Origin: Pararobbsia silviterrae
Lineage (GTDB): Bacteria > Pseudomonadota > Gammaproteobacteria > Burkholderiales > Burkholderiaceae
Direction: 5' to 3'
Assembly (NCBI RefSeq): GCF_003628125.1
Contig: NZ_RBZU01000004.1
Location: 417,949 to 481,948 of the forward strand
DNA: 64,000 nucleotides
Under the pieces are notes generated by a model. It saw only the letters and a list, made by a program, of their open reading frames with translations. It ran no database searches and was not told where the DNA came from. Shown here piece after piece: positions 1 to 8,282 of the stretch; position 1 is the stretch's first letter, and each line of letters begins with the position of its first letter. Position numbers and translations under genes: made by a program.

Positions 1-1
1 C

Positions 2-358
2 GGAACGGCGACGAACACCGACCTAAGCTGGCGCTACATCCAGGTGCGCAGACTTTTCAATAGCGCAGAGTCCGACATCAAGCGCGCTATGCGAACGCTC
101 GTATTCGAGCCGAACAACGCGCCGACATGGGAAAAAGCGCGTAGCGCCATCGACAATTATCTCTATGCGCTTTGGCAAGAGGGCGCACTCGTGGGCGCAA
201 AACATGAGGATGCCTACTTTGTCCAGATCGGCAAAGACGTCACGATGACCGATGACGATATCGCCGCGGGGAAAATGATCGCGACAGTGGGGATGGCCGC
301 GGTGCGGCCGGCGGAATTCATCATCCTGCAGTTCACGCAAGACATGATGGGCAGTTGA
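2..358 (+). CDS. eCIS contractile sheath protein, C-terminal part (gene cut by window start)
   Basis: The reading frame is open to the left edge, so only the last 118 residues are present. They form the C-terminal domain of a phage-tail-sheath-like protein: a YIQVRR strand, FEPNNAPTW, a YFVQIGKD segment, MTDDDIAAGKMI, and an acidic/hydrophobic tail ending in MMGS. The same motifs recur in the complete sheath paralogue that follows, which supports the call. In eCIS particles, sheath subunits surround the inner tube and contract to drive it into a target. Two or three sheath paralogues in tandem are usual for Afp/PVC-type clusters. The rest of this gene, and any tube or effector genes before it, lie upstream of the window. 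Confidence 0.88.
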   Translation, partial: GTATNTDLSWRYIQVRRLFNSAESDIKRAMRTLVFEPNNAPTWEKARSAIDNYLYALWQEGALVGAKHEDAYFVQIGKDVTMTDDDIAAGKMIATVGMAAVRPAEFIILQFTQDMMGS

Positions 359-431
359 GCGACGAGGCCGCACGCAGCGAACGCGTGATCCGCTTAGAGG
401 GCGAGCGAAACCGCATCGAGGGAACGACGCC

Positions 432-1652
432 ATGATGGAGATCCAACAACCCGATGTCAGTTACAGCGATCGCACGGTCGCGGGTGCGTATGATCCCGAG
501 CCGACCGCGGTGCCGCTGTTCATCGGCTACACGGAGAAGGGCGCGACTTATGTGCCGATCGCCGTTAACAGCTATGACGACTACACGACGGCCTTCGGTG
601 GCAACTCGACCTCCGACTCGGTCCTGAGCTACGCGGTCCAGCACTATTTCGACAACGGCGGCCAAGGCGGATTCGTCCTTTCGCTGGGCGACTACAGCGT
701 GCTGGCCACGATCACGCCGAGTGATCTGATCACTGCGTTCTCGGATGTCCGAATTCGTCAGGCTGTTCAACAAGAACTGACGATTACCCTGGCGGCCATT
801 CCGGACACCGTGTTGCTCGCGGACACCGACACCGCAAATTGGGCCCAGGCCTGGAATGCCTTGCTGGAGATTTGCCGGTCGCGCGACGGGGTCTTCGGTT
901 TGTTCGATTGTCCCGATGCGCCCACGAACGCAACGACGTGCTTGGAGAGCTTCCTCGCGTTGACGCCCGATCACCCGGAATGGGGCGCTGCCTACTGGCC
1001 ACGCCTCGTGTCGAACTATCGGGATGCGAATCAAACACCGATTGTTCTGCCGCCATCCGCGGCGATCGCCGGCGCCATGACGACGACCGATCGCCAATAC
1101 GGCACCTGGCGCGCGCCCGCCAATGTACCGCTTGCGAATGTCATCAAGCCGACTCAGTCGTGGCTCGCGTCGGACGGCTTGTTTCAGCAGAACGGTGCGT
1201 CGCTCAATCTCATTCGCAGCTTTGTGGGCCGAGGTATCCGGATTTGGGGCTGCCGCACGTTGATCGCCGATACGGCGTCACCGTGGGTCTATGTTCAGGT
1301 CAGACGTCTCGTCGCGTATGTGGAAACGCAAGTCAGCGAGATCGGTCAGCATTTCGTGTTCGAACCGAACAACGCGCTGACGTGGATCCGATTCCGCGGG
1401 CTTGTCCATATTTTTCTGCGTGAACTCTGGATGGACGGCGGCCTATACGGGGCGGAAGAAACCGACGCGTTTTACGTCCAGATCGGTCTCGATGAAAGCA
1501 TGACGCAGGACGATATCGATCAAGGCCGGATGATCATGAAAATCGGCCTCGCGGTCGCCTATCCGGCGGAATTCATCGACGTGAGCGTGACGTTCAACGC
1601 GGGCGTGTCCGTGATGCCGACCGACGCCGGCGTGGACGAGGAGTGGACCTGA
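432..1652 (+). CDS. eCIS contractile sheath protein, second paralogue
   Basis: This 406-aa protein belongs to the tail sheath family (Afp3/Afp4-like). The N-terminus reads PTAVPLFIGYTEKG, typical of sheath proteins. The C-terminal domain carries WVYVQVRRL, FVFEPNNALTW, FYVQIGLDESMTQDDI and YPAEFIDVSV, all shared with the preceding sheath. Two ATG codons are adjacent (432 and 435), with GAGGGA about 9 bp upstream. The stop codon overlaps the tube gene start (TGATG), so the two are probably translationally coupled. It should assemble with the first sheath into the contractile outer cylinder; which paralogue forms the bulk and which the baseplate-proximal ring cannot be told from sequence. Confidence 0.9.
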   Translation: MMEIQQPDVSYSDRTVAGAYDPEPTAVPLFIGYTEKGATYVPIAVNSYDDYTTAFGGNSTSDSVLSYAVQHYFDNGGQGGFVLSLGDYSVLATITPSDLITAFSDVRIRQAVQQELTITLAAIPDTVLLADTDTANWAQAWNALLEICRSRDGVFGLFDCPDAPTNATTCLESFLALTPDHPEWGAAYWPRLVSNYRDANQTPIVLPPSAAIAGAMTTTDRQYGTWRAPANVPLANVIKPTQSWLASDGLFQQNGASLNLIRSFVGRGIRIWGCRTLIADTASPWVYVQVRRLVAYVETQVSEIGQHFVFEPNNALTWIRFRGLVHIFLRELWMDGGLYGAEETDAFYVQIGLDESMTQDDIDQGRMIMKIGLAVAYPAEFIDVSVTFNAGVSVMPTDAGVDEEWT

Positions 1653-2122
1653 TGGACAACCTCTCTCTATACGAACCTTCGGTCTCGCACCGCTTCGCGG
1701 CGACGTTCTGGTTCGGACGGATCCCCGCGATGGACGTCTTCGACGTGTGCTTTCAGCGCATTCGCGGACTCAGCCGCGACCGGGACGTCACCGCGTATTC
1801 GGAGGGTGGCGAGAATCAACGCAACACGTATTTCGCCAACAAATTACGTCATGGATCGCTGGTCCTCGAACGCGGCGTGATGGTCGCGACACCGCTGACG
1901 CTGATGTTCAATCGTCAACTCAACGGCGGCAGGGTCGTCTACTTCAATGCCGTGATTTCGGTGATCGACGCGGTGCATGCGCCCACGACGAACTGGATTG
2001 TGACCAAGGCGATTCCGGTCCGCTGGCAATTCGGCGATCTCGATGCGGCCAGCAACCAGATCCTGATCAACACGCTTGAACTTCGGTATCAGGACATGAC
2101 GTTGCTGGGAGTGCGGCTATGA
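1652..2122 (+). CDS. eCIS inner tube protein (gp19-like)
   Basis: This 156-aa protein matches the phage T4 gp19-like tube family in length and pattern: N-terminal HRFAATFWFGRIP, FQRIRGLSRD, the YFANKLRHGSLVLERGV core and a C-terminal LELRYQDMTLLGV. Such proteins stack as hexameric rings to form the inner tube. A GTG at 1643 is a possible earlier start, but ATG 1652 is preferred because it overlaps the sheath stop and sits 8 bp after GAGGAG. Its own stop overlaps the next start (ATGA). Afp-like systems often have two or more tube paralogues; only one of this short type is visible here. Confidence 0.88.
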   Translation: MDNLSLYEPSVSHRFAATFWFGRIPAMDVFDVCFQRIRGLSRDRDVTAYSEGGENQRNTYFANKLRHGSLVLERGVMVATPLTLMFNRQLNGGRVVYFNAVISVIDAVHAPTTNWIVTKAIPVRWQFGDLDAASNQILINTLELRYQDMTLLGVRL

Positions 2123-2289
2123 CGATCGAAATCCACGAACTCGTGATTCGAGCGCATGTCGTTGCCGAATCGCCCGAGCTCCGCGCGCGGGAACCGCTTG
2201 AACGGGAAGTGGACGTGAGAACCGTCGAGACGATTGCGCGGCGTGTCCTTGAACTGCTCGAAGAACGGCGTAGGGGATGGGAACTATGA
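2119..2289 (+). CDS. Small DUF5908-like eCIS protein (56 aa)
   Basis: This short ORF is joined to both neighbours by ATGA overlaps: its ATG overlaps the tube stop and its stop overlaps the next start at 2286. It encodes 56 residues beginning MTIEIHELVIRAHVV, followed by an acidic/arginine-rich helix ending in LLEERRRGWEL. Small proteins that start with this I-E-I-x-E-L-x-I-R pattern (DUF5908) sit between tube and LysM-type genes in many eCIS clusters. Their exact role is not established; the position suggests a tube or baseplate accessory. The coupling on both sides and the conserved N-terminal strand argue that this is a real gene despite its size. Confidence 0.78.
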   Translation: MTIEIHELVIRAHVVAESPELRAREPLEREVDVRTVETIARRVLELLEERRRGWEL

Positions 2290-2978
2290 GCATCACATTG
2301 CGACAGCCCGCGAAGCTCACGATCGTTGCGTACAGCGATCGCAATCGAGTGCATCGCGTGGACCGGATGTCCGTCAGATACAACCCGGACTCCGTGAATC
2401 TGGGCTACCGGACCGAGTACGCGGCGGAGAACTTCATCAACACGTCCGAGGAAACGAACCGCTATGTTCGAACGCGGCCGGGCGGATTGTCGATCGAGCT
2501 TCTGTTCGACGCGACGATGCCGGGCAACTGGGGATCGATCGATCGCCAGATCGCACGCCTCAAGACCGTTTGTTACGACGTGCATGCGGCAAGTCAAGAG
2601 CCCCGCTATTTGAACATCTACTGGGGCAGGATGAGCTGGAACAATCATGGGTACTTCCCGGGACGCATTACGGGAATGTCGGTTCGCTACACGCTCTTTG
2701 AACGCGACGCGGAACCGATCCGCGCCACGGTGCTACTTGAATTGATGGCGGACGATAGCTCCTTGCTCCAGGGCGCGAAGGGGCAGCTCGAGTCGCCGAA
2801 CCGCGTCGTGATCGACATGCCGGATGCGACGTCGTTGGCGGCCGTGGCCGCTCAGACATCGGCATTTCTCGCGGGATATGTGACCTACCTGGCGATTGCG
2901 GCCGATAACGACCTCGATTCGCCCGACGCCACGTCGCCAGGCGACAGTGTGCAGGTTTCAACGAACACGGAAGCCTGA
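2286..2978 (+). CDS. eCIS tube-initiator/LysM-like adaptor (CIS tube protein, Afp7-like)
   Basis: This 230-aa protein has the features of the contractile injection system tube protein family. An N-terminal tube-like domain contains VRYNPDSVNLGY and SIELLFDATM. A YWGRMSWNNHGYFPGRI segment follows, then VRYTLFERDAEPIRATV. A degenerate LysM-like tail occupies about residues 185-225 (SLAAVAAQ, NDLDSPDATSPGDSVQV). In Afp-type particles the equivalent protein connects tube to spike hub. A start at 2277 is possible, but ATG 2286 overlaps the preceding stop (ATGA). The gap to the spike gene is 5 bp. Confidence 0.85.
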   Translation: MSITLRQPAKLTIVAYSDRNRVHRVDRMSVRYNPDSVNLGYRTEYAAENFINTSEETNRYVRTRPGGLSIELLFDATMPGNWGSIDRQIARLKTVCYDVHAASQEPRYLNIYWGRMSWNNHGYFPGRITGMSVRYTLFERDAEPIRATVLLELMADDSSLLQGAKGQLESPNRVVIDMPDATSLAAVAAQTSAFLAGYVTYLAIAADNDLDSPDATSPGDSVQVSTNTEA

Positions 2979-2983
2979 GTCTC

Positions 2984-4597
2984 ATGAACCCGATCCCGAC
3001 CATCACGTTAATGACAGGCGAGGCGCGACGTCCGTTGAGCGCGCTCAAGGTCGAATTCGTCGAGACCGTGCATCAGGTCAACGCGATTCCTGTCGCAAGC
3101 GTGACGTTGTCGGTCGAAGGCAATGCGCTTGATGATCTGACGCGTCACGTCGAGGATATCGCGCAGTGCCGGCCGGGTCAGAACGCCTCGATCTATCTGA
3201 GGCAATCAAAGGCACAATCGACGCTGATTTTCCAGGGCATCGTCGTCGATCAGCAGCTCAAGCTCTCGCGTTCGAGACCGGTCTTGACGCTGCAACTGCG
3301 CCATGAATTGCAGAAACTTCAGAACACGCATCGTTCGCAAGTGTTTGATCGGACGACCGATGCGCTCATCGTCGCGAACTTGCTCACGATGCAGACGATT
3401 CCGGTGCTTGCGATGTCGGGACTCGATCTCGTGCACGACCAGATGCTCCAGTTTCGCTGCTCGGACTGGCATTTCCTGCGGTGCCGTCTGAATGCAAACG
3501 GTGTGTGGCTGTTTCCGACGCCGCGGGGTGTCCGGATCGAGACACCGAACGTGACGGTTCCGCGCGGTCCCGAGTTGCGTCAGCGTGTAACGTCCTCCGA
3601 CATCGGCGTGCGGATCGAAGAAGGGCAATGGCGGTTCAACGTGCTGTCGCAACCGTCATCGCTGACTGCGGGGAGCTGGGATGAACGCACACAGGTGTTT
3701 GATAGTCAGCGGGGCATGTCCGTGCCGCTGGGCACGGGGGCCTTCGATTGCTCGACGAGCGGTGAGCTCAATCGCACGCAGTGGGCATTCAATTTCAGCA
3801 GTTCGTTGGGCGTCGAGGGCACGCGTTCACTCGCGAAGAGCCTGTTGATGAATCTTCAATCGACACGCGCCTGCGGCTCGTTCCTGACGGAAGGGTCGAC
3901 GCGGTTCGACCTTGGAGAAACCGCGCGGGTCGCCGGCTTCGGTACGCAGTTCGATGGCATGGGCATCGTGACGGGGATCACGCAACGCGTCTCCGACGCG
4001 GACGGATGGCGCACGATGCTTACGCTCGGATCCGACGACGTCGTCAAGGACATGAGTTCCGTATCTCGAGCGCCTGGACTGCATATCGGCGTCGTGCGCG
4101 AATTCGATGTGGATCCGACCGGCATGAAGCGGCTCAGGGTCAAGCTCCCTGTACTGGGCGACGATTGTCCTGCGATCTGGGCGCGTATCGCGCCGCCGTA
4201 TGCGAGCGCGTTGAGCGGGTTTTGCTTCTATCCCGAGGTCGGGGACGAGGTCGTCGTGTGTTTCTTCGACGATGACCCGAGTTGTCCCGTGATTCTCGGT
4301 GCGATGCACAGTCCGCGAAATCCGGCGCCGATCGATCCCAGCGTGACTAACGCGATCAAGGCGCTGGTCGTCACGCAAGGCGCGCAGAAGTTCGAGTTGC
4401 GATTCGACAGTCAGCCTCCGCAAGTGTCGCTCGAATCGCCGGACGACAGCGTGACGTTGCAAAACGGCGTGAATATCGCAAGCAAGCAAGACTGCAAGAT
4501 CGATGCGCCACGCGTGACCGTCGACGCAGACCAGGTCGATGCGACCGGCCGTACGTCGGTCACGATACGCGGCGCTCGCATCGATCTAGAAAACTGA
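2984..4597 (+). CDS. VgrG-like spike/hub protein (Afp8-like)
   Basis: This 537-aa protein combines a gpD/VgrG-like N-terminal hub (about residues 1-350) with a gp5-type OB-fold around residues 365-450. The OB-fold contains GLHIGVVREFDVDPTGMKRLRVKL, IWARIAPPYAS, FCFYPEVGDEVVV and PVILGAMHSP, all hallmarks of VgrG and gp5 spikes. The last 100 residues (VTLQNGVNIA, RVTVDADQVDATG) look like a beta-helical needle stem. It would trimerise to form the central spike below the tube and is the usual docking point for a tip protein or effector. No extra catalytic domain is seen at the C-terminus. Confidence 0.9.
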   Translation: MNPIPTITLMTGEARRPLSALKVEFVETVHQVNAIPVASVTLSVEGNALDDLTRHVEDIAQCRPGQNASIYLRQSKAQSTLIFQGIVVDQQLKLSRSRPVLTLQLRHELQKLQNTHRSQVFDRTTDALIVANLLTMQTIPVLAMSGLDLVHDQMLQFRCSDWHFLRCRLNANGVWLFPTPRGVRIETPNVTVPRGPELRQRVTSSDIGVRIEEGQWRFNVLSQPSSLTAGSWDERTQVFDSQRGMSVPLGTGAFDCSTSGELNRTQWAFNFSSSLGVEGTRSLAKSLLMNLQSTRACGSFLTEGSTRFDLGETARVAGFGTQFDGMGIVTGITQRVSDADGWRTMLTLGSDDVVKDMSSVSRAPGLHIGVVREFDVDPTGMKRLRVKLPVLGDDCPAIWARIAPPYASALSGFCFYPEVGDEVVVCFFDDDPSCPVILGAMHSPRNPAPIDPSVTNAIKALVVTQGAQKFELRFDSQPPQVSLESPDDSVTLQNGVNIASKQDCKIDAPRVTVDADQVDATGRTSVTIRGARIDLEN

Positions 4598-4635
4598 CGG
4601 ATCACGCGATCCGTCTTGAAGGGACGTGTATCGAC

Positions 4636-5055
4636 ATGAACGACGACCTGCTGACACGCGTGTTTGGCCGCGGTTGGGCATTTCCACCGGCGTTTTCGCT
4701 CGACGTGGGCGTGGACATGGCCGAGGGCGCGGAGGACGTGCGCGAGAGTTTGCGCATCCTCTTTAGTACCGAGCCCGGCGAACGGATCATGCGCGAGGAC
4801 TACGGATGCGCGCTTTACGACGTGATGTTCGCGAGCATCAATAGCGAACTCATGAGCGATATCGAAACGCGAATCGTCGACGCCGTGCTGCTTTACGAAC
4901 CGCGGGCGAGTCTGAGGGCGATCCGCGTCGAACAGATCGGGAGCACGAGCCGGGTCGCGGTCGAAGTGTTGTACTGCCTGCGCGGCCATGCGATCGAGCG
5001 CAGAGTGGCGGGCGTCGTTGATGTACATACCGCTGATCGAGGAAGGATCGTATGA
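4636..5055 (+). CDS. gp25-like baseplate wedge protein (Afp9-like)
   Basis: This 139-aa protein fits the gp25/GPW family: GWAFPPAFSLD near the start, EDVRESLRILFSTEPGERIMREDYGCAL in the middle, and DIETRIVDAVLLYEPR towards the end. The E-P-G-E-R/Y-G-C-x-L signature is the most diagnostic part. The family sits at the junction between sheath initiation and baseplate. The start follows GAAGGGACG about 11 bp upstream. The stop overlaps the next gene's ATG (ATGA), so the wedge and the candidate spike tip are translationally coupled. Confidence 0.88.
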   Translation: MNDDLLTRVFGRGWAFPPAFSLDVGVDMAEGAEDVRESLRILFSTEPGERIMREDYGCALYDVMFASINSELMSDIETRIVDAVLLYEPRASLRAIRVEQIGSTSRVAVEVLYCLRGHAIERRVAGVVDVHTADRGRIV

Positions 5056-5468
5056 ATTCGCTCATCGTGTGCGACGGTGACGCCGTGAATTTCGAAGCGA
5101 TGTTCGGCCATCGTCTCGTCGTCTTGACCGCCCCTGCCTTGATCAAGGCGAGCGGCGTGGCAAGCGTATCGAAGCGCCGGATGTGCGTGCTCGGCGACGA
5201 AAAGCGGGATCGATGGCCCGCACGGTATTTCGTGACCGGCTATACACCGGGACAAGGCATGGTCAGCATCGACATGCTCGACGCGAGCCAGTTCACGCCG
5301 TGCATCGTCGGTCGGCCGCCCTTGATCGTGTGCGGTTTGCCATTCACGGCGCGATTCACGCCGACCGTTCCGGCGACGCTGATCAGTCCGCCGAATACGC
5401 CGGATTCGATGACGCCGAGTATCGGGCGCGGCAACTTTATCGCGCGTCAGCACTATGCGCGCGCTTGA
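5052..5468 (+). CDS. Probable eCIS spike-tip protein (Afp10 position, PAAR-like candidate)
   Basis: This 138-aa protein lies where Afp10/PVC10 spike-tip genes normally lie, between gp25-like and J-like baseplate genes. The first 85 residues look like a small beta-rich domain (NSLIVCDGDAVNF, RHRLVVLTAP-type spacing, YFVTGYTPGQGMV). The second half is proline- and threonine-rich with PPLIVCGLPF and PTVPATLISPP, reminiscent of the repeated turns of PAAR-like tips. The canonical PAAR metal ligands are not obvious, so the assignment rests mainly on position. It could instead be an unrelated baseplate accessory. Its start overlaps the gp25 stop by 4 bp. Confidence 0.55.
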   Translation: MNSLIVCDGDAVNFEAMFGHRLVVLTAPALIKASGVASVSKRRMCVLGDEKRDRWPARYFVTGYTPGQGMVSIDMLDASQFTPCIVGRPPLIVCGLPFTARFTPTVPATLISPPNTPDSMTPSIGRGNFIARQHYARA

Positions 5469-5498
5469 TGGGACACAAGGAAAGAGGAGACCACGGAC

Positions 5499-8282
5499 AT
5501 GCCTGGCCTTGATGAACTAAAGAGCGTGCTCGCGCAACGCGCACCGGACGCGGTCTTCAGGCTCGACGACCGAAGCGACGCGACCTTGCTTGCGCAACTA
5601 CAAGCCTATGTTGGACTGATTCCGTTCGATACGAGCGGGAACACATGGGCCGATTTCTTTTTCATGTCGGGTTTGACGCCTGATTCGCTTGCACAGGTGT
5701 TCGCGAATACCGACGGTGCGGACGGGATGCTGTTGCCGCAGCAGGCCTTTCTGCTTGCCTTCCTGCAGTTGCTCAAGACGCCGCGCGCGTTGTTGAATGC
5801 GCTTCCGCTCGCGCATCGGAACTTGTACTACCGAAGCCTCCTCGGTCTTGACGAGCGACCCGCTCAAGCGGATCACGTCGTGCTCGGATTCACGTTGAGT
5901 CCGACGGCCCGCGCGTGTTTCCTGGCGGCCGGTACGCTGTTCGACGGCGGCGATGCGCAAGACGGCGCGCCCGTGCGGTACGCGCTCGACGACGACGTGC
6001 TCGTCAACCCGAGCGCGTGGACGGATTTGCGCTGGGTGCAACCTGATCCGGCCGACTCAGATCCGACTTCACCGACGATGTATTTGTCGGCGACGCCTTA
6101 CGAGCAGGGCGCCGTTGCGTGGCCTGCGGCAGGTGTCCGCCTTTTCGATTCGTCGACCACGCAAACATCGGTGATTTCCGGACGCATGATTGCGTCGGAG
6201 TCGCTCGGCATGACGTCGGGCACGCGGCAATTCTCGGTGACGTTCAGCGCATCGGTGACCGCGGCGGACGTGACCGTGGCGCAAGTCAGCGCGGGGGACG
6301 TATGGCTCGATCTCGCTCTTGATCCGTCCTCGCCGCTATCCGGCACGACTTTGATTTGGGTCTTGTCGCAAGACGCCCCGGCGATCAGCGCGCCTCAAGG
6401 GCTCGACGGCATGACGCTCGACGTGCCAGTGATGCGGCTGGGATCCATCGCCGGGAAGACCGTGCCGCAGATCACGGCGCTCACCGTGACGGTCAACGAC
6501 CCCGCCGCATTGCGTTACAGCACCGATAGCGGCGTCAGTCGCCCCGAAAATATCAGCTATCCGTTCGGCACGGCACCCGTTGTCGGCAATAGCTTCAATT
6601 TGATGCTGCCCGATTGGTGCGGGCGCAGTACGACAATCGATCTGACCGTCACGCCGAATTGGATCGGATTGCCGACGGTCGACTTTCCGGCGTGGCATGC
6701 GGGCTATGATGCGTCGGTCGCACCGGCGAGCAATGCCGACTTCGTCGTGAGTCCGCTGCTTGTGTCGTCGGTCGGTGCGTCTGCGCTCGTGCCGCCTGGG
6801 GGTACGGGAACGACGACGCAACCCTTGTTTGCCAGTACGACAGGCGCTCCAGTCGCTGCACCGCTCAAGGTCCGCCTGCCGGCCGAGTTGCCCGTGAGCG
6901 ATAGCGAACCGTCCGACCCGTGCGATTGGCCGCGATGGGTACGCTTCGAACTCACAGGGCGCGATTTCGGGTACCAGTACTATCAGACGCACGCGGGTAC
7001 CGAAACACTCAATCCGCCGTACACGCCGCAAATCAACAGCATGTCGATCGTGTTCACCGTGACGGCAGCGGGCTTTACGCAATACCAGCTCACCCCGTTC
7101 GGTTACATCGACGGCAGTGCGGCGGCGCCGAGCGGCGGCGCGAAATCCTATCTCTATGTCGGCCTGACGGATGGCACGCCAGGCGAAACGCTATCGCTCT
7201 ATTGGAAGCTGCAAAGTCCGCAGACGCTGACGATCGAGTGGACCTATTTGAATGAAAGCAATGCGTGGATCTCGCTTGAGGACACGCTCGTCGACGGCAC
7301 GCAAGGACTGCTCGACAGCGGTCTGTGGACGGCGATCCTGCCGCACGATGCGGCAAACGACGCGCCGTGCATGCCGGCGGGGCGGTTCTGGATCCGAGCG
7401 GAAATCGTTCGCAATGCGGTGTCGAACGAGGGTGATATCTGGCTGCAAGACATTCTGGCGAATGCCATGACCGCGACGCTCGACGCGCCGGAGACGGTCC
7501 CGGCCGACCATTTCCGCAGCCCGCTCGCCGCCGGCACGATCTCGCGCCCCGTCACGCCGAACGCCGCGCTGGGTTCCGTGACGCAACCCTGGGCATCGAC
7601 GGGTGGCGCACCCGCGCAGACGCCCATGGCGTTTTTCGCGGAAACGGCGCAGCGCCTGTCGCATCGCATGCGCGCCTTGACGTGGCGCGACATGGCGAAC
7701 TTGCTCAATGCGCAGTATCCCGAGGTCTTCGACGCGGCGATCCCGCCGGCCGACACCATCACGAAGCTACCCGCGTCGGTCACGCAAAGTCTTGTCGTGA
7801 TTCCGGTCAATGCGAGGAAGGACAACCAGGACCTTTTGCGGCCCGTGTTCAGTACATCGCATTTGAACGAGATGGCGGGCTATTTACAGGCCCATGATTC
7901 GGCGTGGGCGACGATCGTGCTCAAGAATCCGACGTATCGGGATGTCACCATCGCGTATGACGTCGAGTTCAATGTGAACCCCGATTATGGCTATCGGCAG
8001 CTCAAAGAGCGTCTGACTCTGCGCTACATGCCGTGGATTCTCGATGGACAGCGCGGTGTGACCGTAGGCAACACGCTCGACTTCTACGGGATCATGGCGT
8101 TTATCGAGTCGCAGCCTTTCGTCGTTGAGGTCAACGACATGACACTCGACGGCGCACGTGTTTCCGTCGAAGCCGACGTGGACCAAGTCTTGATTCTGGC
8201 GTGGCCGGATGCCGATACGCGCACGTTCGCGATCGGCGCCGCGAGTACGGCCGCACGCCTTTCGCCGAGGACACGCGTATGA
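5499..8282 (+). CDS. Large eCIS baseplate protein (Afp11-like, baseplate J-like)
   Basis: This 927-aa protein follows GAGGAG and ATG 5499. Size and position match the first of the two large baseplate wedge proteins of Afp/PVC clusters (Afp11). The N-terminus carries NALPLAHRNLYYRSLLG, followed by many Ser/Thr/Asp-rich beta repeats. The C-terminal 120 residues are J-like: LVVIPVNARKDNQDLLRPVF, VTIAYDVEFNVNPDYGYRQLKERL, and GIMAFIESQPFVVEVNDMTLDG. With the next protein it should build the six wedges that hold the spike. Its stop overlaps the next start by 4 bp. Confidence 0.82.
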   Translation: MPGLDELKSVLAQRAPDAVFRLDDRSDATLLAQLQAYVGLIPFDTSGNTWADFFFMSGLTPDSLAQVFANTDGADGMLLPQQAFLLAFLQLLKTPRALLNALPLAHRNLYYRSLLGLDERPAQADHVVLGFTLSPTARACFLAAGTLFDGGDAQDGAPVRYALDDDVLVNPSAWTDLRWVQPDPADSDPTSPTMYLSATPYEQGAVAWPAAGVRLFDSSTTQTSVISGRMIASESLGMTSGTRQFSVTFSASVTAADVTVAQVSAGDVWLDLALDPSSPLSGTTLIWVLSQDAPAISAPQGLDGMTLDVPVMRLGSIAGKTVPQITALTVTVNDPAALRYSTDSGVSRPENISYPFGTAPVVGNSFNLMLPDWCGRSTTIDLTVTPNWIGLPTVDFPAWHAGYDASVAPASNADFVVSPLLVSSVGASALVPPGGTGTTTQPLFASTTGAPVAAPLKVRLPAELPVSDSEPSDPCDWPRWVRFELTGRDFGYQYYQTHAGTETLNPPYTPQINSMSIVFTVTAAGFTQYQLTPFGYIDGSAAAPSGGAKSYLYVGLTDGTPGETLSLYWKLQSPQTLTIEWTYLNESNAWISLEDTLVDGTQGLLDSGLWTAILPHDAANDAPCMPAGRFWIRAEIVRNAVSNEGDIWLQDILANAMTATLDAPETVPADHFRSPLAAGTISRPVTPNAALGSVTQPWASTGGAPAQTPMAFFAETAQRLSHRMRALTWRDMANLLNAQYPEVFDAAIPPADTITKLPASVTQSLVVIPVNARKDNQDLLRPVFSTSHLNEMAGYLQAHDSAWATIVLKNPTYRDVTIAYDVEFNVNPDYGYRQLKERLTLRYMPWILDGQRGVTVGNTLDFYGIMAFIESQPFVVEVNDMTLDGARVSVEADVDQVLILAWPDADTRTFAIGAASTAARLSPRTRV

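Noticed and set aside
2286..4597. Type VI secretion system interpretation of the VgrG-like gene
   Set aside because: No TssJLM, TssBC or ClpV genes; sheath, DUF4255 and Afp15-like ATPase genes point to eCIS.
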